Of a stretch of 64,000 nt of DNA, positions 11,180 to 24,600 are shown piece after piece. The position numbers and the translations under genes were made by a program. Numbering within the stretch: position 1 is the stretch's first letter; each line of letters starts with the position of its first letter. The notes under the pieces are model-generated. The model was not told the DNA's origin, did no database searches, and saw only the letters and a program-made list of their open reading frames with translations. The stretch is from Rhopalosiphum padi (Eukaryota; Arthropoda; Insecta; Hemiptera; Aphididae), in contig NC_083597.1 in assembly GCF_020882245.1 (NCBI RefSeq), forward strand, positions 46,168,152 to 46,232,151, written 5' to 3'.

Positions 11180-12640
11180 TTCTGAATTCAGAAAACAACT
11201 ATCTAAAACTATGGATAGTTTCAAATATGGTCAATATGGATTGTTTATTTTACAGATGAAATAGAATTTTCATTGTTACAATGTATAACATTACGTAATT
11301 TCAGAAAACTAGAAACTAGGTAAAAACATCTATAGGTATAAGAATAAAATATGACAACTATTATATTATAAACTACGGAGCGAATATTATTCTTGAAATA
11401 TATATTGTAAAAACGATTTTGTAAAATATAAAAAATGTAAATCTAGAAGGGTTTTATGGATCTCTTCTCCCCACTGCTATTCCATATACTCTGTTTTTTT
11501 TAAGTCGGGCTACCTAATTTAATTTGAAAAAATAATTTATACCCATTAATGCGTAAGTGCATAATGTTAAATGTTTTATAATGTATATTTGTAGATAATT
11601 ATAGTAAAATTGTAATAATTATTGGATTTAAAAGTTAAGTGATAATTACTATTTTTTTCAATTAAATATAGGTACCTTTTATACATAACATTATAAAATA
11701 TGTGATATATATGAGCTGGCATCATTTGCTGGATGTAAGCCGATTAGGCGAAAGGTTGAGCTTTTGCATAGATACATGGATCCTCTAAATAATTAATTAA
11801 TAATTTTGTTTAAATGAAAATAGTTTAAAATCCTAAGTAGAGCGATGAATGTATTTGTTTTACAAAGTTTTCTTTTGTTTTATGAAGATACTCTTTTTAT
11901 TGTAGAAAACACGCTTCGATCTTAGTCTTAAAATGTGGTTTCTGGTAATAAATCGGAACTATTAGTTGGTTCAGGCCGTTCAGGGCCAGTGATAGGGGTA
12001 GGCGACCAGGGTGCCTACTTTAATACCTACGTGAGACCGTGAGAGCACCTCGACGGTATTAATAGATAATTTAAATTTTAAGCAAAATATAGAAAATTAG
12101 TAATTAGGTACTTTTAACCCCTGAAGTTGAAGATAGATGTATTTATTTACTATAAATGGTTTAATGTTGTAATATATAGACTAATAACTTGTCAGTTATC
12201 ATAATAAATTCATCGATCTGCTAAAAATATCAAATAATTAACAATATCATTTATTTTGTAAAGATTGTGTATAATACATTTTACTTTCTTGATTTTTAAT
12301 CAAGTAAGTATGGTAATTGAAATGAAAAAGTCTGAATTTTTAAAACTTCAAGAATAGGAAAATGATAAAAATGTAACTGAATTGTAATGAGTAGGTGGAT
12401 AATTAAACTAGCTTTAACATAAAATATTAATGAGAGAGATCCGATATCACAAGCGGTCAAATCGTTATTTGAATCCACAAAAACGTTGGCATGAACAGTC
12501 CCAAAATTTCTATTTTTTTAACTTTTTCCCAAAACCAATATAGCTAAAAAGTTGGTCAATAGCTCATTAAAAAGGGATTATCAAGTAGATACAAAATATG
12601 AGATTAAAAATTTTTCACAGTTAAAAAAATAGTTATTTTT
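11180..12640. other. Intergenic region upstream of the first opsin
   Basis: No gene was recognised. A somewhat less AT-rich patch at about 11950-12060 (CAGGCCGTTCAGGGCCAGTG onward, with CGTGAGACCGTGAGAGCACC) may be a degraded mobile-element end. The rest is AT-rich with no supported ORF. Confidence 0.4.
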
Positions 12641-12648
12641 TTGTTAGA

Positions 12649-12984
12649 TTTTCATTTAGCGTGGACGCGTGGTACATTACCAAAACTGGAGAACGGATTT
12701 TGTTATTTGGGGTCTTGTTAGATTCACATTGGCTAGGAGAAGTGCTGTGAAGAACTTTATCTTCAATCGTTACTTACTACAAAAGTTATAAAGCTGAAAA
12801 ACATAAAAACGCCAAATAAAATGTGTTTTAATTATTTTTTTGAAGCTCTGTAGTAAATTAACTATAAAAGATAAAGTTCTGAAAATCTCAGTGCACTTAT
12901 CCTAGCCAATGTGAATCTAACAAGACCCCAAACAACAAAATCCGCTCTCCGGTTTCAGAGATCCATCTCACTAAATGAAAATGA
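12649..12984. repeat. Foldback repeat with about 110-bp inverted arms
   Basis: The left arm runs from TTTTCATTTAG near 12649 through GGATTTTGTTATTTGGGGTC and TTAGATTCACATTGGCTAGG. The right arm carries the inverted versions (CCTAGCCAATGTGAATCTAA, then GACCCCAAACAACAAAATCC) and ends near 12984 in CTAAATGAAAA. The core 60 bp of each arm is about 93 percent identical by eye, and similarity continues weaker toward the loop (AACTTTATCTT). The loop of about 60-100 bases has no coding capacity. It looks like a MITE or foldback transposon; no target duplication was confidently identified. Confidence 0.7.
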
Positions 12985-13718
12985 AAATAAAATACATTAT
13001 ACATATACGAGTATATTGCATACAATTAATAAGTTTCTAAAAATTGAAAATCAAGAAAGTTTACATGCCGATCTCTGACTTGGAAAGCGTTTTTTTTATA
13101 AAGATTAATTTTTAAGATAGATAGTGAATATTTACTCTTAAAACAATCACTCTGTAGAATTTTCCAATTTAAATAATACTTATACTTATACTATTATGTG
13201 ATATATACACCTATATAAATTATAGACACATGGCGAGACATATTCGTCATCGTCACATTTTTTATTTATATAGGTGCAATAGGTGCATATAGATAGGAAC
13301 AAATAAAATTGTAGTAAGATTGATATTTAAAAATCGAAAGTCGATTAACAGTTTTACTTACATAAGTAGTGTTATTTAACACACGGGAAGAGGATTGTGA
13401 AAAATATCAAGTACTTAGCTAAATATAATAAGCGATTAAGAATATAATAATGAATAGGTATCTGTATATTTTAAATATTAAAAAACGAAACCATTCACTT
13501 TGAAAAAAATTAACCTGTGTACTTACAATATTAAATTCAAATTTAACGTATATATATAGGTACATTCAATATAACATAGGTATACACCACTATATGTTAT
13601 AAATAGTCTACTTGCATTTGATTTATGCGATTTTAACGTATTATGTCGTCATTAAACTATTTACCTGGAAAAAAACTTTAGATATTATAACCTTATAAGT
13701 AAAAAAAAATTATTAGCA

Positions 13719-13770
13719 GGGGATTAATCATTTGATAGGCTACGACGACTACGATTAATCCGCGTGGCCC
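13719..13770 (+). promoter_or_regulatory. Opsin-1 upstream block with K50-homeodomain-like sites
   Basis: GGATTAATCA then TTTGATAGGCTAC, and a second GATTAATCC 20 bases later, lie about 200 bp upstream of the opsin-1 start. The block GGATTA-TCA-TTGATAGGCTAC-TAATCC is repeated upstream of the second opsin (28311-28345), although the surrounding spacer is not conserved. TAATCC/GGATTA is the known binding core of Otd/Crx-type homeodomain proteins, which regulate insect opsin genes; that assignment is family knowledge. Functional use here is inference. Confidence 0.6.
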
Positions 13771-13834
13771 TTGCAATCCACGGCGTGTGTACCCTACTCT
13801 ATCTATACACCTCCCCGCAACCCTTACTTACGTG

Positions 13835-13844
13835 TATAAATATA
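13835..13844 (+). promoter_or_regulatory. Probable TATA box of opsin 1
   Basis: TATAAATATA lies 128 bases before the first opsin-1 ATG and about 110 bases after the conserved homeodomain-site block. A TAGTGTTTTAG word at 13901 is shared with the second opsin (28426) and may mark the leader or start-site region in both genes. Confidence 0.5.
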
Positions 13845-13962
13845 AACTACGGCTTAAAAGTACCGTCTGTTCCGGACGTGTACAGTATATAGTATATAGG
13901 TAGTGTTTTAGTTTTCCGGACTCCGGAACGCGTTCACAGTCAGTCCACACATAACCGTTACA

Positions 13963-16900
13963 ATGTCACCAACTCTAATAATGGACTTCAATCGTACTGT
14001 ATCAAGACCTCTGCCACAATTGGGGTAGGCTGAAATATTATCGAGAAAAAAATAAAACAAAACCCCTTGAAGTCGAGCGTACTCGTCGAGGGAAAATTTC
14101 TATCGTTTCAATCCCGAGGCTGAATGCGGCCATGTTAAAATATTATATTATATTATTATACGATAACGCCCCGAGAAATACACGTGATTTCCCAATAGAT
14201 ATATTATATCGTTCGCTCCCCTTTTGCATTATTTAATTTACATTTTTTCGAATGGATATTATTATATTATTTACAAATTTCAAATGTTTAAAATTCTTCA
14301 ATCTCTTTTCTTTGTCGTTTGCGTTGACGATTTAATAGGAACAGTAAAAATAAAATAAATATAGGAATGATTTTGTACGAATTCTAGTTTGATGGAAAAC
14401 GAAGTAGGAGAAACTCACTTGTTGGGTTGGAACCTTCCAGCCGAAGATCTCATCCACATCCCAGAACACTGGTTAAAATACCAAGAACCCAGTGCGTTGC
14501 AACATTACTATTTAGCATTTATGTACACACTTTTTACATTTATCGCATTATTTGGAAATGGTTTGGTCATATGGATATTCTGTGTGTAAGTACTTACCTT
14601 ATATTATGTAGGTATATCTATATTTTAATATAAATATTATTAGTACATAGCAGGTTTAAATCGCGAGTATCAACAGTGGCGTAACTGGGAAAAAATCTAG
14701 GGGGGGGGCAAAGTATAATTAATGTAATATATTTATTATTATAAAAACCCTGACACCCCTCTCCCACCGGTTAAAATATATAACTTTAGCTTTCAAAAAA
14801 TTATCAGGGGGGGCAAGTGCCCCCACTTGCCCCCCCCCCACAATTACGCCACTGAGTATCAATATATTTTATATATAAATACACCAAATACCTAAGAATA
14901 TATTATTATTTTGTCAGTGTCGGTATTTATTTATTTTACATACCTACTTAACAAATATTTCAAATAATTGTACACATTAACTAATATTATTCCCCGTTCT
15001 ATTGCGGATTCTTTTAATATGAAGTTTATTATTAATAATAATAATACCAATTTATTCATTTGAACAATACAAGTAGAAACCCAATTTGTTTAAACAGATG
15101 ATAAACTTAAATTAAATGTAACAGGTCAATAAACAAAATAAAAGAAATATAAAAGAAAAATGTACATAATTATTACGTGTAAAATAAAAATAAAATAACA
15201 ATATCTAAATTATTTTTATATTTTAATTATAATTTATAATTATTGTGATAACAGTACATATACCTAACAGGTAAGATTCATTATTTTTATATTATTCAAA
15301 TGTTTTAAATATTTTAGGTAATAGAAATATTTTGACGAAGAAAAAAAAATTATTTTAAAACAATATAACATAAGGCACAAAAATGTATAGTAATCAGAAC
15401 AAAAAGTATACGTTTTTTATTGTAGTAGATACTTAGTTATGGAATGAAATTAAAAATATTGGTCTGTAAATATTACATAAATTTCAATGTATCAAAATGT
15501 CGTATATTATTTATTGTATTTTTCAAAAATAATATAATAATGACCTTTATTTACTATAAAAGTAATTACCTTTTATAAACTATTAAAATATATCTATGAT
15601 TATTGTTATAAAAAATAAATTAAAATTGATGTTAAATTATTAAATCGTTAATTAATTTTTCAAATAGATTTTTTCAAATGTATTATAAATCCGGCATCAG
15701 ACATCATGTACCTGTACAAAAAGTCTTTTTTTTTTCTTAAAAAAGTCAATATTTACAGTCTGTATACAATTAATACATATAAAATAAGATACATAAATAC
15801 ACGGCTTGATTGAAGGGGATGTCCATACTTTATTGACACTGGGTAGATACTTCACAGGTACCAATACATAAAGTTACAATTGAATACCTATACTTTATTT
15901 CAGAGCAAAACCATTACGAACGCCGTCTAATATATTCGTAATTAATTTGGCGCTGTGTGATTTTGTGATGATGGCAAAAGCACCAATTTTCATATACAGT
16001 TCTATAAATCGTGGTTATCAAGGCCATTTCCTTTGCCAGCTATTTGGTGTGGCTGGAGCTTTCAGTGGTCTCGGTGCGAGTGCTACGAATGCTGCGATTG
16101 CATATGACAGATTTAGGTATAAATAATAAATACCTAGGCCCTAGGTACATTATTTCTTCTGTTCTTCATCGACCATTTTCAAATATTTCCTTACCTACCA
16201 TTCTATTTAGCAGTCGTCTTTTATATATATATATATGTATATACATGTTAGAATGTTTCTATTGTTATATGAGTATATATATCGGTATTATATAATTCTC
16301 AGTGTAAGCACCTATACCTTAAACCATTCGCGTTTCGTCTACAACACATACACTATACCTATTATTTATTAGTATTTTTACTATTTAACTATTATTAGTA
16401 TGCACATACCTATATTATAATCTTATAGTACAGGAAGTAGGAACCTAGTACGTATTACCTATTTACTATGTATTCCTTTCTAATTCTATCTAAACTATTG
16501 TAATTATTAATAATATTAATATATACTGTATACTAATATATATATATATATTAATTCATTACATTCAAACGTTTTAATTTCGTTCACATTCAATTTTGGT
16601 TTATTTTTTTTATTTTTTATTATTACTCAGCGTTAAATGAACCAATACTTTCATTATATCGATTATAATAATATATTAGCCATTACCCATTATATATACT
16701 ATACCTAAAGGCTAAACGTACCTATTAAGTTAATGCCGTTGACATATTATTTTGTTTACAATAACTAGATATTTTAGGATAAAAACTAAGTATTTACGTT
16801 TAATTATAATTGTTTTTCGGTAAAGTTAACGTTTGGTTTGAAAATATGTTTAAAACGTAACACTTTATTTTTTAGTACGATAGCAAAACCATTCGATGGA

Positions 16901-17871
16901 CGTATGACTTATGGTAGAGCATTATTTTTAATTGTATGTATTTGGGCTTATACTTTGCCATGGGGTATTTTACCTCTAACCGAAAAGTGGAATCGATTTG
17001 TACCAGGTTAGTCATTAGTTCTTAATATATATATATATATATATAATATTGTTTAAAAATGTTTTGTAGGTATTAAAAGTAAAAAATAAAAATCGGCTAT
17101 TAAGAAAAGAACATATAGAATAATACTATATTTTAAAACTTAAATTGTATACATTGCCAACATAATAAATAAAAGATAAAAACTATATTGTTAGTTATAA
17201 ACTTTTAACTCTGTTTGAAATGTGGAAGCCATTTATTTAATAATGGTATTTATAGGTACTTATCTAAAAGTATATATTCTAAGCGTTTTCACGTACTTAT
17301 AGGCAATAATCCATTTAAAAATTATAGAATTTAACAAAAAGATAATGAACTTAAATTTTAACCGTGATTACTTCAAATCAGTTTAATATGTATCTATATT
17401 ATGCACTATCTATAATTTAAATTTGACCGATTTCTGAAATTATAGCTTTTTACAATAATTCCCCATGAATTATAGGGAGATATTGGACATTTAGGCCATG
17501 AATATGTATATAATTTATCTCATTATAATTATAGAGTAGGTTGTTTGTAGTCTACACAGTAGCGTATACATAACTTTTGTAGGGATTGAGAGATCAGTGA
17601 AAAAATACGTAAATTATGTATAAAAAATAATTATTTTGATGTATTTATAATAATCTAAAAAGAAGCTCATTAGTGTATAGCAAATAGCTTTGGATAAAAT
17701 ACTAACGAAGTCCCGGAATGTATACACCGATGTTTTTAAACTATAAAGTTTTGTAAATAGATAAAAGTTAAGCAAATGTCCTATAATGGATTATTATTTA
17801 TTATAAAACATATATTTTATATTTAATTCACTTTATTTCAAAACTATTTACTTCAGTAATTAAATTATAAA

Positions 17872-17904
<33 letters not shown>

Positions 17905-20900
17905 TTGTCTATTACTTATTTAAAAATGATAGAAATACGAGTGTCGTGTTAAAAAGTGAACAAGCTGAACAAGTAATGGTGAGATAGGTGATTAGATCTA
18001 TTGCTATATTTTGTATTCTTGTGTATAAATATATTAATATACTATACTACTACAGTAATAGATTATAGGTAACTACTTACTATAATAATATTATAAAGCA
18101 TATATATACATATATATATAATAAATTTAATCAGTTGTAATATATCAAATCCGTATATTACCACTATGTATGTTAAATACATTTTAAATTGCCTAATACA
18201 TTTTTTTATAAATATGAACAAATATATTATATTTTTAATCCTTTTCAAGAAAATCATAATTTTCTAAAATATTATAAGAAAAGAAAATTATAGAGGATAG
18301 AATCTGAGTTGTCACCACCACATCTTCACTTTTATAGGCCCTCTATAAGTACCAATATTAATACATTTTTATAAATACTCGCACGATAGACACTTTATAT
18401 TGTTATTGTACTATTTTTCTGCTATAATCAATTCAAAATTAATTTTGTTTAATTTACCAAAATTAACGATTATTGAAACTGTATTTTTTATTTCAGAGGG
18501 GTACTTGACAAGTTGTACTTTTGACTATTTATCTCCAACAGACGAAACTAGAGCTTTTGTTGGAATTATGTTTGTTATTTGTTATGTAATACCGGTCTCA
18601 TTAGTCATATTTTTCTACTCGCAAATCGTTAGTCATGTCTTCAATCACGAGAAAGCACTTCGTGAACAGGTTAATTAAAATTTGATGGTAGTATTGAATT
18701 TTTTTTAAACACCTACGTATTATATTACTTAACAAATTCAAATAATGATAAATCTTTGTTGTATTTGATTCAGAATAACAAGTATAAATTAAGTTATAAG
18801 TACCTATTTTGTTGTTGTTTTTATTCAAATGTTAATCAATTCATTTCTCATTCGTTGTGAATACCTAGTAATATATTACTATTTTACTTAGTGACGTAGT
18901 GAGTGTTATTCTTATTATTTGAAAACAATATGCAAAGGCGGATACAGTGGTCCTAAATGGGGGGGGGGCAATTTGTTAGTTATCAACTAAAAAAAGGTCA
19001 TAATCTATTTTTAAAAAAACTTTGTTGGAATATATGATACTTTTTTTGTGATCGGGAGGGGGGCATTTGCCCCTATTGCCCCCCCTGTATCCGCCCTTGA
19101 CAATATGTTTATTTTAAACATGTATCTTATTAATTATACATTATCATAAATTAAGTATATTAAATGTACTACAATTTATGACATATGCTGACATTACAGG
19201 CTAAAAATCAGTACCTAGTCGGCACTTGCTAATAATAAAATTACTTATTTACTATTATAATTATTACTACAACCACCCATCCCTAAATTGTATTGCTAAA
19301 AGCTCCAGACCAATGTCCATTATTTAGACACTATGTTCACCACACAACTGTATCTACTGCATGTTTAATATATTATTGTAAAATAATAATTATAAAATGG
19401 GTTTCGGTAATGTAAGTCTTGTATATTATTATTTTTTTTTTCATAACATGACAATCATTGATTATAAAATCCCTGCACTATTATATATATACTTTAACTA
19501 AAGTGACATTGCAACATTTTAATTTTAATGTGAATTATGCAATCATAACTTAGAATTGTCTCATAAAGTCATAAGTTGCACGTAGACGCCTTTTGAAATA
19601 CTTGAAAACTAGATTATAATCATTCATCTCAATATATTTAAGGCTAAAAAAATGAACGTAGAATCGTTGCGAAGTAACCAAGATGCAAATGCTCAATCGG
19701 CGGAAGTAAGGATTGCAAAGGCAGCTATCACAATATGTTGCCTATTTATAGCTTCTTGGACACCATATGCAATAGTCGCCATGATTGGTGCTTTTGGAGA
19801 TCGGTAAGGGTTTTTAAACTTTTGATGATTTTTAAATGTTTTCTGTATATTATTATTATATTACTAACTCAATAATTCAATTTTTAATGTAAACATTTAT
19901 CTAATGGTAAATTATATAATGCATGTGAATATATAATCACCAAAAATCACATAATATTATCATTTAATTTTCTTGAACACCTACTAATCAGTATTATTTT
20001 TTTTACTTCAAGATCATTGCTGACACCTGGTATCACAATGATTCCAGCGATATTTTGCAAAACTGTGGCATGTTTTGATCCTTATGTATATGCAATAAGT
20101 CATCCAAGATACAGGTGATAACTTATGATAATTATTTGTGATATAAATTATAGTTTATGATTACCAGTATTATAATATATATATAGAGACTTAGTTAGGA
20201 AAACAGTATTACTAAAGTAAATGTATAAATATGACTTGGTATATTGTTAAATGGTGTGTATTTTTATGTAAACAAATTTAAATCTTTTAATTTGAGCCCC
20301 AATAATATAATAACTATTTTATTAAATCTTAAAATTGTTTAAACTTCTTTTAATTTAATGTATTTTTAGTAAAATGTTATTGAATATTTTAACACCCAAA
20401 GGCGCAATTAGGGGAGGGCTGGAGGGGCTAAATCCCCTCAAAAACATTCAAAGCTCCCCCAAAAACCATGCAGAACTTTATATTATTATAATGATAAATA
20501 AAAAAAAAATATGTGATTACTACTGAAAAAATGAATAAAATAAATTTTTGTTATTTATTTTTAGTAACAATATATTATAATCACGGTCTTAGATACGTCT
20601 ATTACGTCTAGAGTCTAGACTCTAGACCGTGCTTATTATAACGCGCCACAGTTGTTTATCATTATCAATAAACAAAAATATTATCCCTGTGAGGATATTT
20701 CTGAGAGGCAGTGATTGAAAAATATATGGAAGGGGCTGAAGCCCCCCAACATTTTTTATTCTAATTGCGCCTATGTTAGCACTTCAACATATTTTCTAAT
20801 AGTATTGATTACTTGGTACCATCTCTCACTCGTCATTAATCAGAAAGCATATTATTACTTAACTCCAGGGTGATCATTATATATTTCTCAATTTATTATT

Positions 20901-21667
20901 GAATTCATAAATCCACATTTAACTTTTCATTAGTAGTACCTTTTAATTTTTTGTTTAAGGATTTGAACATTTTTGGTTTAATCGAAATATTTTTGATAAT
21001 GAAATATTAACTTTTTAGAGGAATTGGTTTATGAACTAATATTAAAAATAGAGTGATAAATGGATTGAAAGTTTTAATAAAAATATGTGTTACCTACATT
21101 TTTATAACGAACCCTGCGACAGAAAACTGCAGCCTTAACCCTAAATAAATAAAACAAAAAATACATGCAAACAATTATTGTATACAAATAGATATATATT
21201 ATATATATATTGTATATACAATGCTAGATTTGAAATATTTTCTGGTTTTGATCTTACCAAAAAACTATAATTTGGATTGATAAATTCCAAAAAGTGGTTT
21301 GCAATTAATTAACTAAATATTGTTTTTGGTTCGGAATTCCTTTTTACATAAATTACGATTAATTTTCTAATTTTTTGCACTACTTCTAATAAATTTTACC
21401 AAAATAGTAGGGTAACTTCATAACAACCCTGCACTTTGACGTTCTCTGCGTGTTATGACTGTTTTGTAATATATTACAGACAATATATTTTATGAGTATA
21501 TGAAAGTATATTTAATTGACTAAGGTACTTAGGTATTCTATACAATTTAATTTATACATTTTTTTTTATTTAGGTTGGAATTATCAAAACGTGTTCCGTG
21601 TCTTGGAATTAATGAAAAGCCGCCACCAACAGCATCCGAGACCCAATCCACAACTACAACTGCTTAA
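13963..21667 (+). CDS. UV-type (short-wavelength) opsin 1, eight exons, TM2 lysine present
   Basis: Exons: 13963-14024, 14388-14585, 15904-16116, 16876-17006, 18497-18669, 19643-19803, 20013-20114 and 21574-21667. All have GT/AG borders and join in frame to 377 residues; an in-frame ATG at 13981 (MDFNR) matches the start of the second copy. It is a seven-helix visual GPCR that binds retinal in the rhabdomere. Insect UV-opsin signatures include [67 protein letters not shown] and FDPYVYAISHPRYR. Key residues: retinal lysine K329, TM2 lysine K112 (the bovine position-90 UV-tuning site), EL2 glutamate E202, disulphide C131-C208 and HEK at 252-254. The N-terminal NRT is a likely glycosylation site. 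Oddities: DRF (155-157) replaces DRY, and the first extracellular loop is one residue shorter than in Lepidoptera UV opsins. Introns hold several MITEs. The coding sequence has no breaks. Confidence 0.95.
14674..14854. mobile_element. hAT-like MITE in opsin-1 intron 2
   Basis: The element begins CAGTGGCGTAACTGGG and ends CAATTACGCCACTG. It is flanked by an exact 8-bp duplication, AGTATCAA (14666-14673 and 14855-14862), which is the hAT signature. Length is 181 bp. Inside the ends, a G-run on the left and GGGGGCAAGTGCCCCCACTT plus a C-run on the right can pair. It has no coding capacity. Confidence 0.85.
18933..19099. mobile_element. hAT-like MITE in opsin-1 intron 5
   Basis: Ends CAAAGGCGGATACAGTGG and CCCCTGTATCCGCCCTTG are imperfect inverted repeats, with an exact flanking 8-bp duplication ACAATATG (18925-18932 and 19100-19107). 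Length is 167 bp. G-rich left and C-rich right subterminal tracts resemble those of the element at 14674. Non-coding. Confidence 0.85.
20399..20773. mobile_element. Probable hAT-like MITE in opsin-1 intron 7
   Basis: AAGGCGCAATTAGGGG on the left faces CTAATTGCGCCTA on the right, giving terminal inverted repeats of about 13 bp over roughly 375 bp. GGGGCTAAATCCCC near the left and GGGGCTGAAGCCCC near the right are internal palindromes. No convincing 8-bp target duplication was seen (TTAACACC against GTTAGCAC is only partial), so the copy is probably old. Confidence 0.65.
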
Positions 21668-24600
21668 TATATACCTACCTATTATTATAAAAGGTTTATA
21701 CTTACGAATTAAAGAAATCTCAATAATAGATCAATAACTAAACGTGTGTCTTGTAAAATAAAATATAACCATGAACCAAACATTTTATTTAACTGTCTAC
21801 TCCAAAGAATGTACATTTTCTATTTATTTAAAACTAATATGTAACATTTAATATTTACCAACTTACTTTAGATTGATTGCAAAATAAAAACATAAGAAAT
21901 AATTGTCATTGTAACTGTTCCATACCAAATCTGTATACAACTCAAAATAAAAAAATATAATTATTAAGTGAATAATAATACAAATTAGGTAATACTGTAA
22001 TAGGTACTGCTTTAACTAAGAAAATTGAAGTTATAAAATGAAGACTAAACTTATAAACTTTATAAACGTTATTTCAAAAATTAGGAAATAATATAATATA
22101 TTATACTTATACATAAATCATAATTATATACATATAAAATTAATTAACCAGAAAAAATTAATTTGATGAAAATGATTCTTACACGTTATAATATAATCTA
22201 TCGTTTTATTTATAAAACATATCCAAATTGGTATCTTCTCCAATTAATAACGAATTCTTCTCTCATTATTTTCTGTTTTTTTTTCACTATTCTAGTAAAA
22301 GTAATATTCTTTTAGTAATGAAATATGAAAATAAAAAATAAAATATACTCTTTTAGAATAATAATTTAATAAACGAAAAAAAATTATAATATAATATTCA
22401 ACGTTATATTAATATGTTGATGAAAAAAAAAATTAAAAAAAAAATTAGGAAACTTGTTCTGCTGTACCTTAATTGGTGTTAAAGTATACCTGCCATTGAG
22501 TTAGGTCATTATAATGGATGTGCTAAAATTAAATTTAATGATAAATTATTGCATACGAAAAACTATTTTGAACGAGATTATCTGCCAGCCTATATTTTTC
22601 GAACTTTAAAGCTTAATTTATTTTATATTTAAAATTGTTATTAGTAATTTAATTTTTCGAATAGTAATATTGTAATAGTAGTAATTCGGTAGGACGAATT
22701 AAATAATTATTTAAAATAAATCGCATGTATAATTATGTGATTAGATAAAATATCATTAGCAGTTATTAACTTATTAGTCAACACTGACGTACCGTAAACG
22801 TGTATAGTTTCATACATTAATATAAATATATTGAAATTATCATTGCGCAATGTAAATAATTACATAGGTACGTGTCATACATTATAATATGCGAAAACTT
22901 TCATGTCTCTACGAATATTTTTGGTAGTAAAATTTACAATGAAATACAATTTAATAAATGGAAGGTATTTTGTCAAAATGCCAACTTGAAATGTCTATAA
23001 AAAAAATGGTAGGTATTAATATATTATGTATATTTAAGATTTTTATGTTTTTGTAATAAAACTTTTGAGGAATCATTTATTAAATTGCTAAGCCATGTAT
23101 TTATTAAAAATTAAAAATTTTAAGATATGAGGGTATTATTATATTAAATGTACAAACTTTTTGGCTGAGTATAAAAATTGTCGGAAACATTTATAGAAAT
23201 TTGAAAATGTGTAATATCTATAAATAAATAGCTTAAAATTAGTCAAAATGTTTTGAAAATCGTATTGTATAATATAGAGAATTGTAATTTTAGTAATATA
23301 GTAGAATGTTCCAAGTTTCTACAGTTAATATTTTATGAATGATAATTGATAACAGACATTTTTTGAGAATAAATCGCTAGTAAATATATCGTTTGAGTAT
23401 CCAATATTCCAATGCGTCAAAATTTGAATTTAAACAACCCAAATATCACAAAATTAGTTACGTCTTGAATGTGTGCAGCATACATTTTTGTCTTGGATTG
23501 CTTTTAGACTAAAATTGCCACTGGCTCAACATAACTACTTTGATAATCGCCTTTACCTAAATATTATTTCTTTGTCCAGTGTTCACCTGTCATAAAAATA
23601 TTAACTCTCATTTTTATTTATGCTCTTTTCAATAATTCAATTGATGCAGGTGAGGTTTCTCTTCCATGTACTATTTAAAGTCCCTTCGTTTTCACATAAT
23701 GTCAGAAATCAAATTCCCTTTTACATTCCTATACTCATTTCACTTTCTACAGTCACAATCATCCAATTGATAAAATGCTTAAGCTATCAAGTAGGTATAA
23801 CCTTTACTGCCACTTAATTTTATGAATTAATTTTTACTCAGATATCACTCATCTAGTCATCTGTATCACTCGTTGTGTATATTATATTTTTATTTTGCAC
23901 ATATACTAAACATTATAATTGTATGCATTTTTTTTTCTAGTTGTTAAATTATACTTTAGTTTATATTTTATGCTTGTAGGTATATATTTTTTATATTTTT
24001 ATTATAAATTGAAGCTTACTCCAATAAATAAATAAATACAATTGCACACAATTTTTTTTTTGTTCAATAAACAAAATTTGATATATAAACGAAAAATTAC
24101 GATCTTAGTTATTTTATTATTTATTTTTCAGATGAACAATATTATTTTTTACTACCTATATTCATAATAAAATTTTCAAAATATTTATATTAATTTTAAG
24201 TTACCTATTTATTATATTAAACCACAATCTTATTTACATCGTTCTATGCAGTACGTCGTATTTGACTTAAATAAGTTATAAACAACTATTAATATTATAA
24301 AAAATAATACTTATTAAAATAATTTGTTTTTAGAAAAATTAGTCCAACCTACTGCATTACTTATAGAATAAATAATTACAAATAGTAATATTAGCGTATA
24401 CCTATAATAAAATATCTCCGTTTAGAATCATTTATCATATTCAATGACTTTTTATTGAATTCAAATTTAATATATCCATGATGAGATTTATGACTCGGCA
24501 CTTACTCAACAATAGACTGCAGAGCAATTTCTCCAGTTTTTAATATTGAAGTGAATTATCGAATTTAATAATCAGAAAAATATTATTCATTTAGGTTTTT

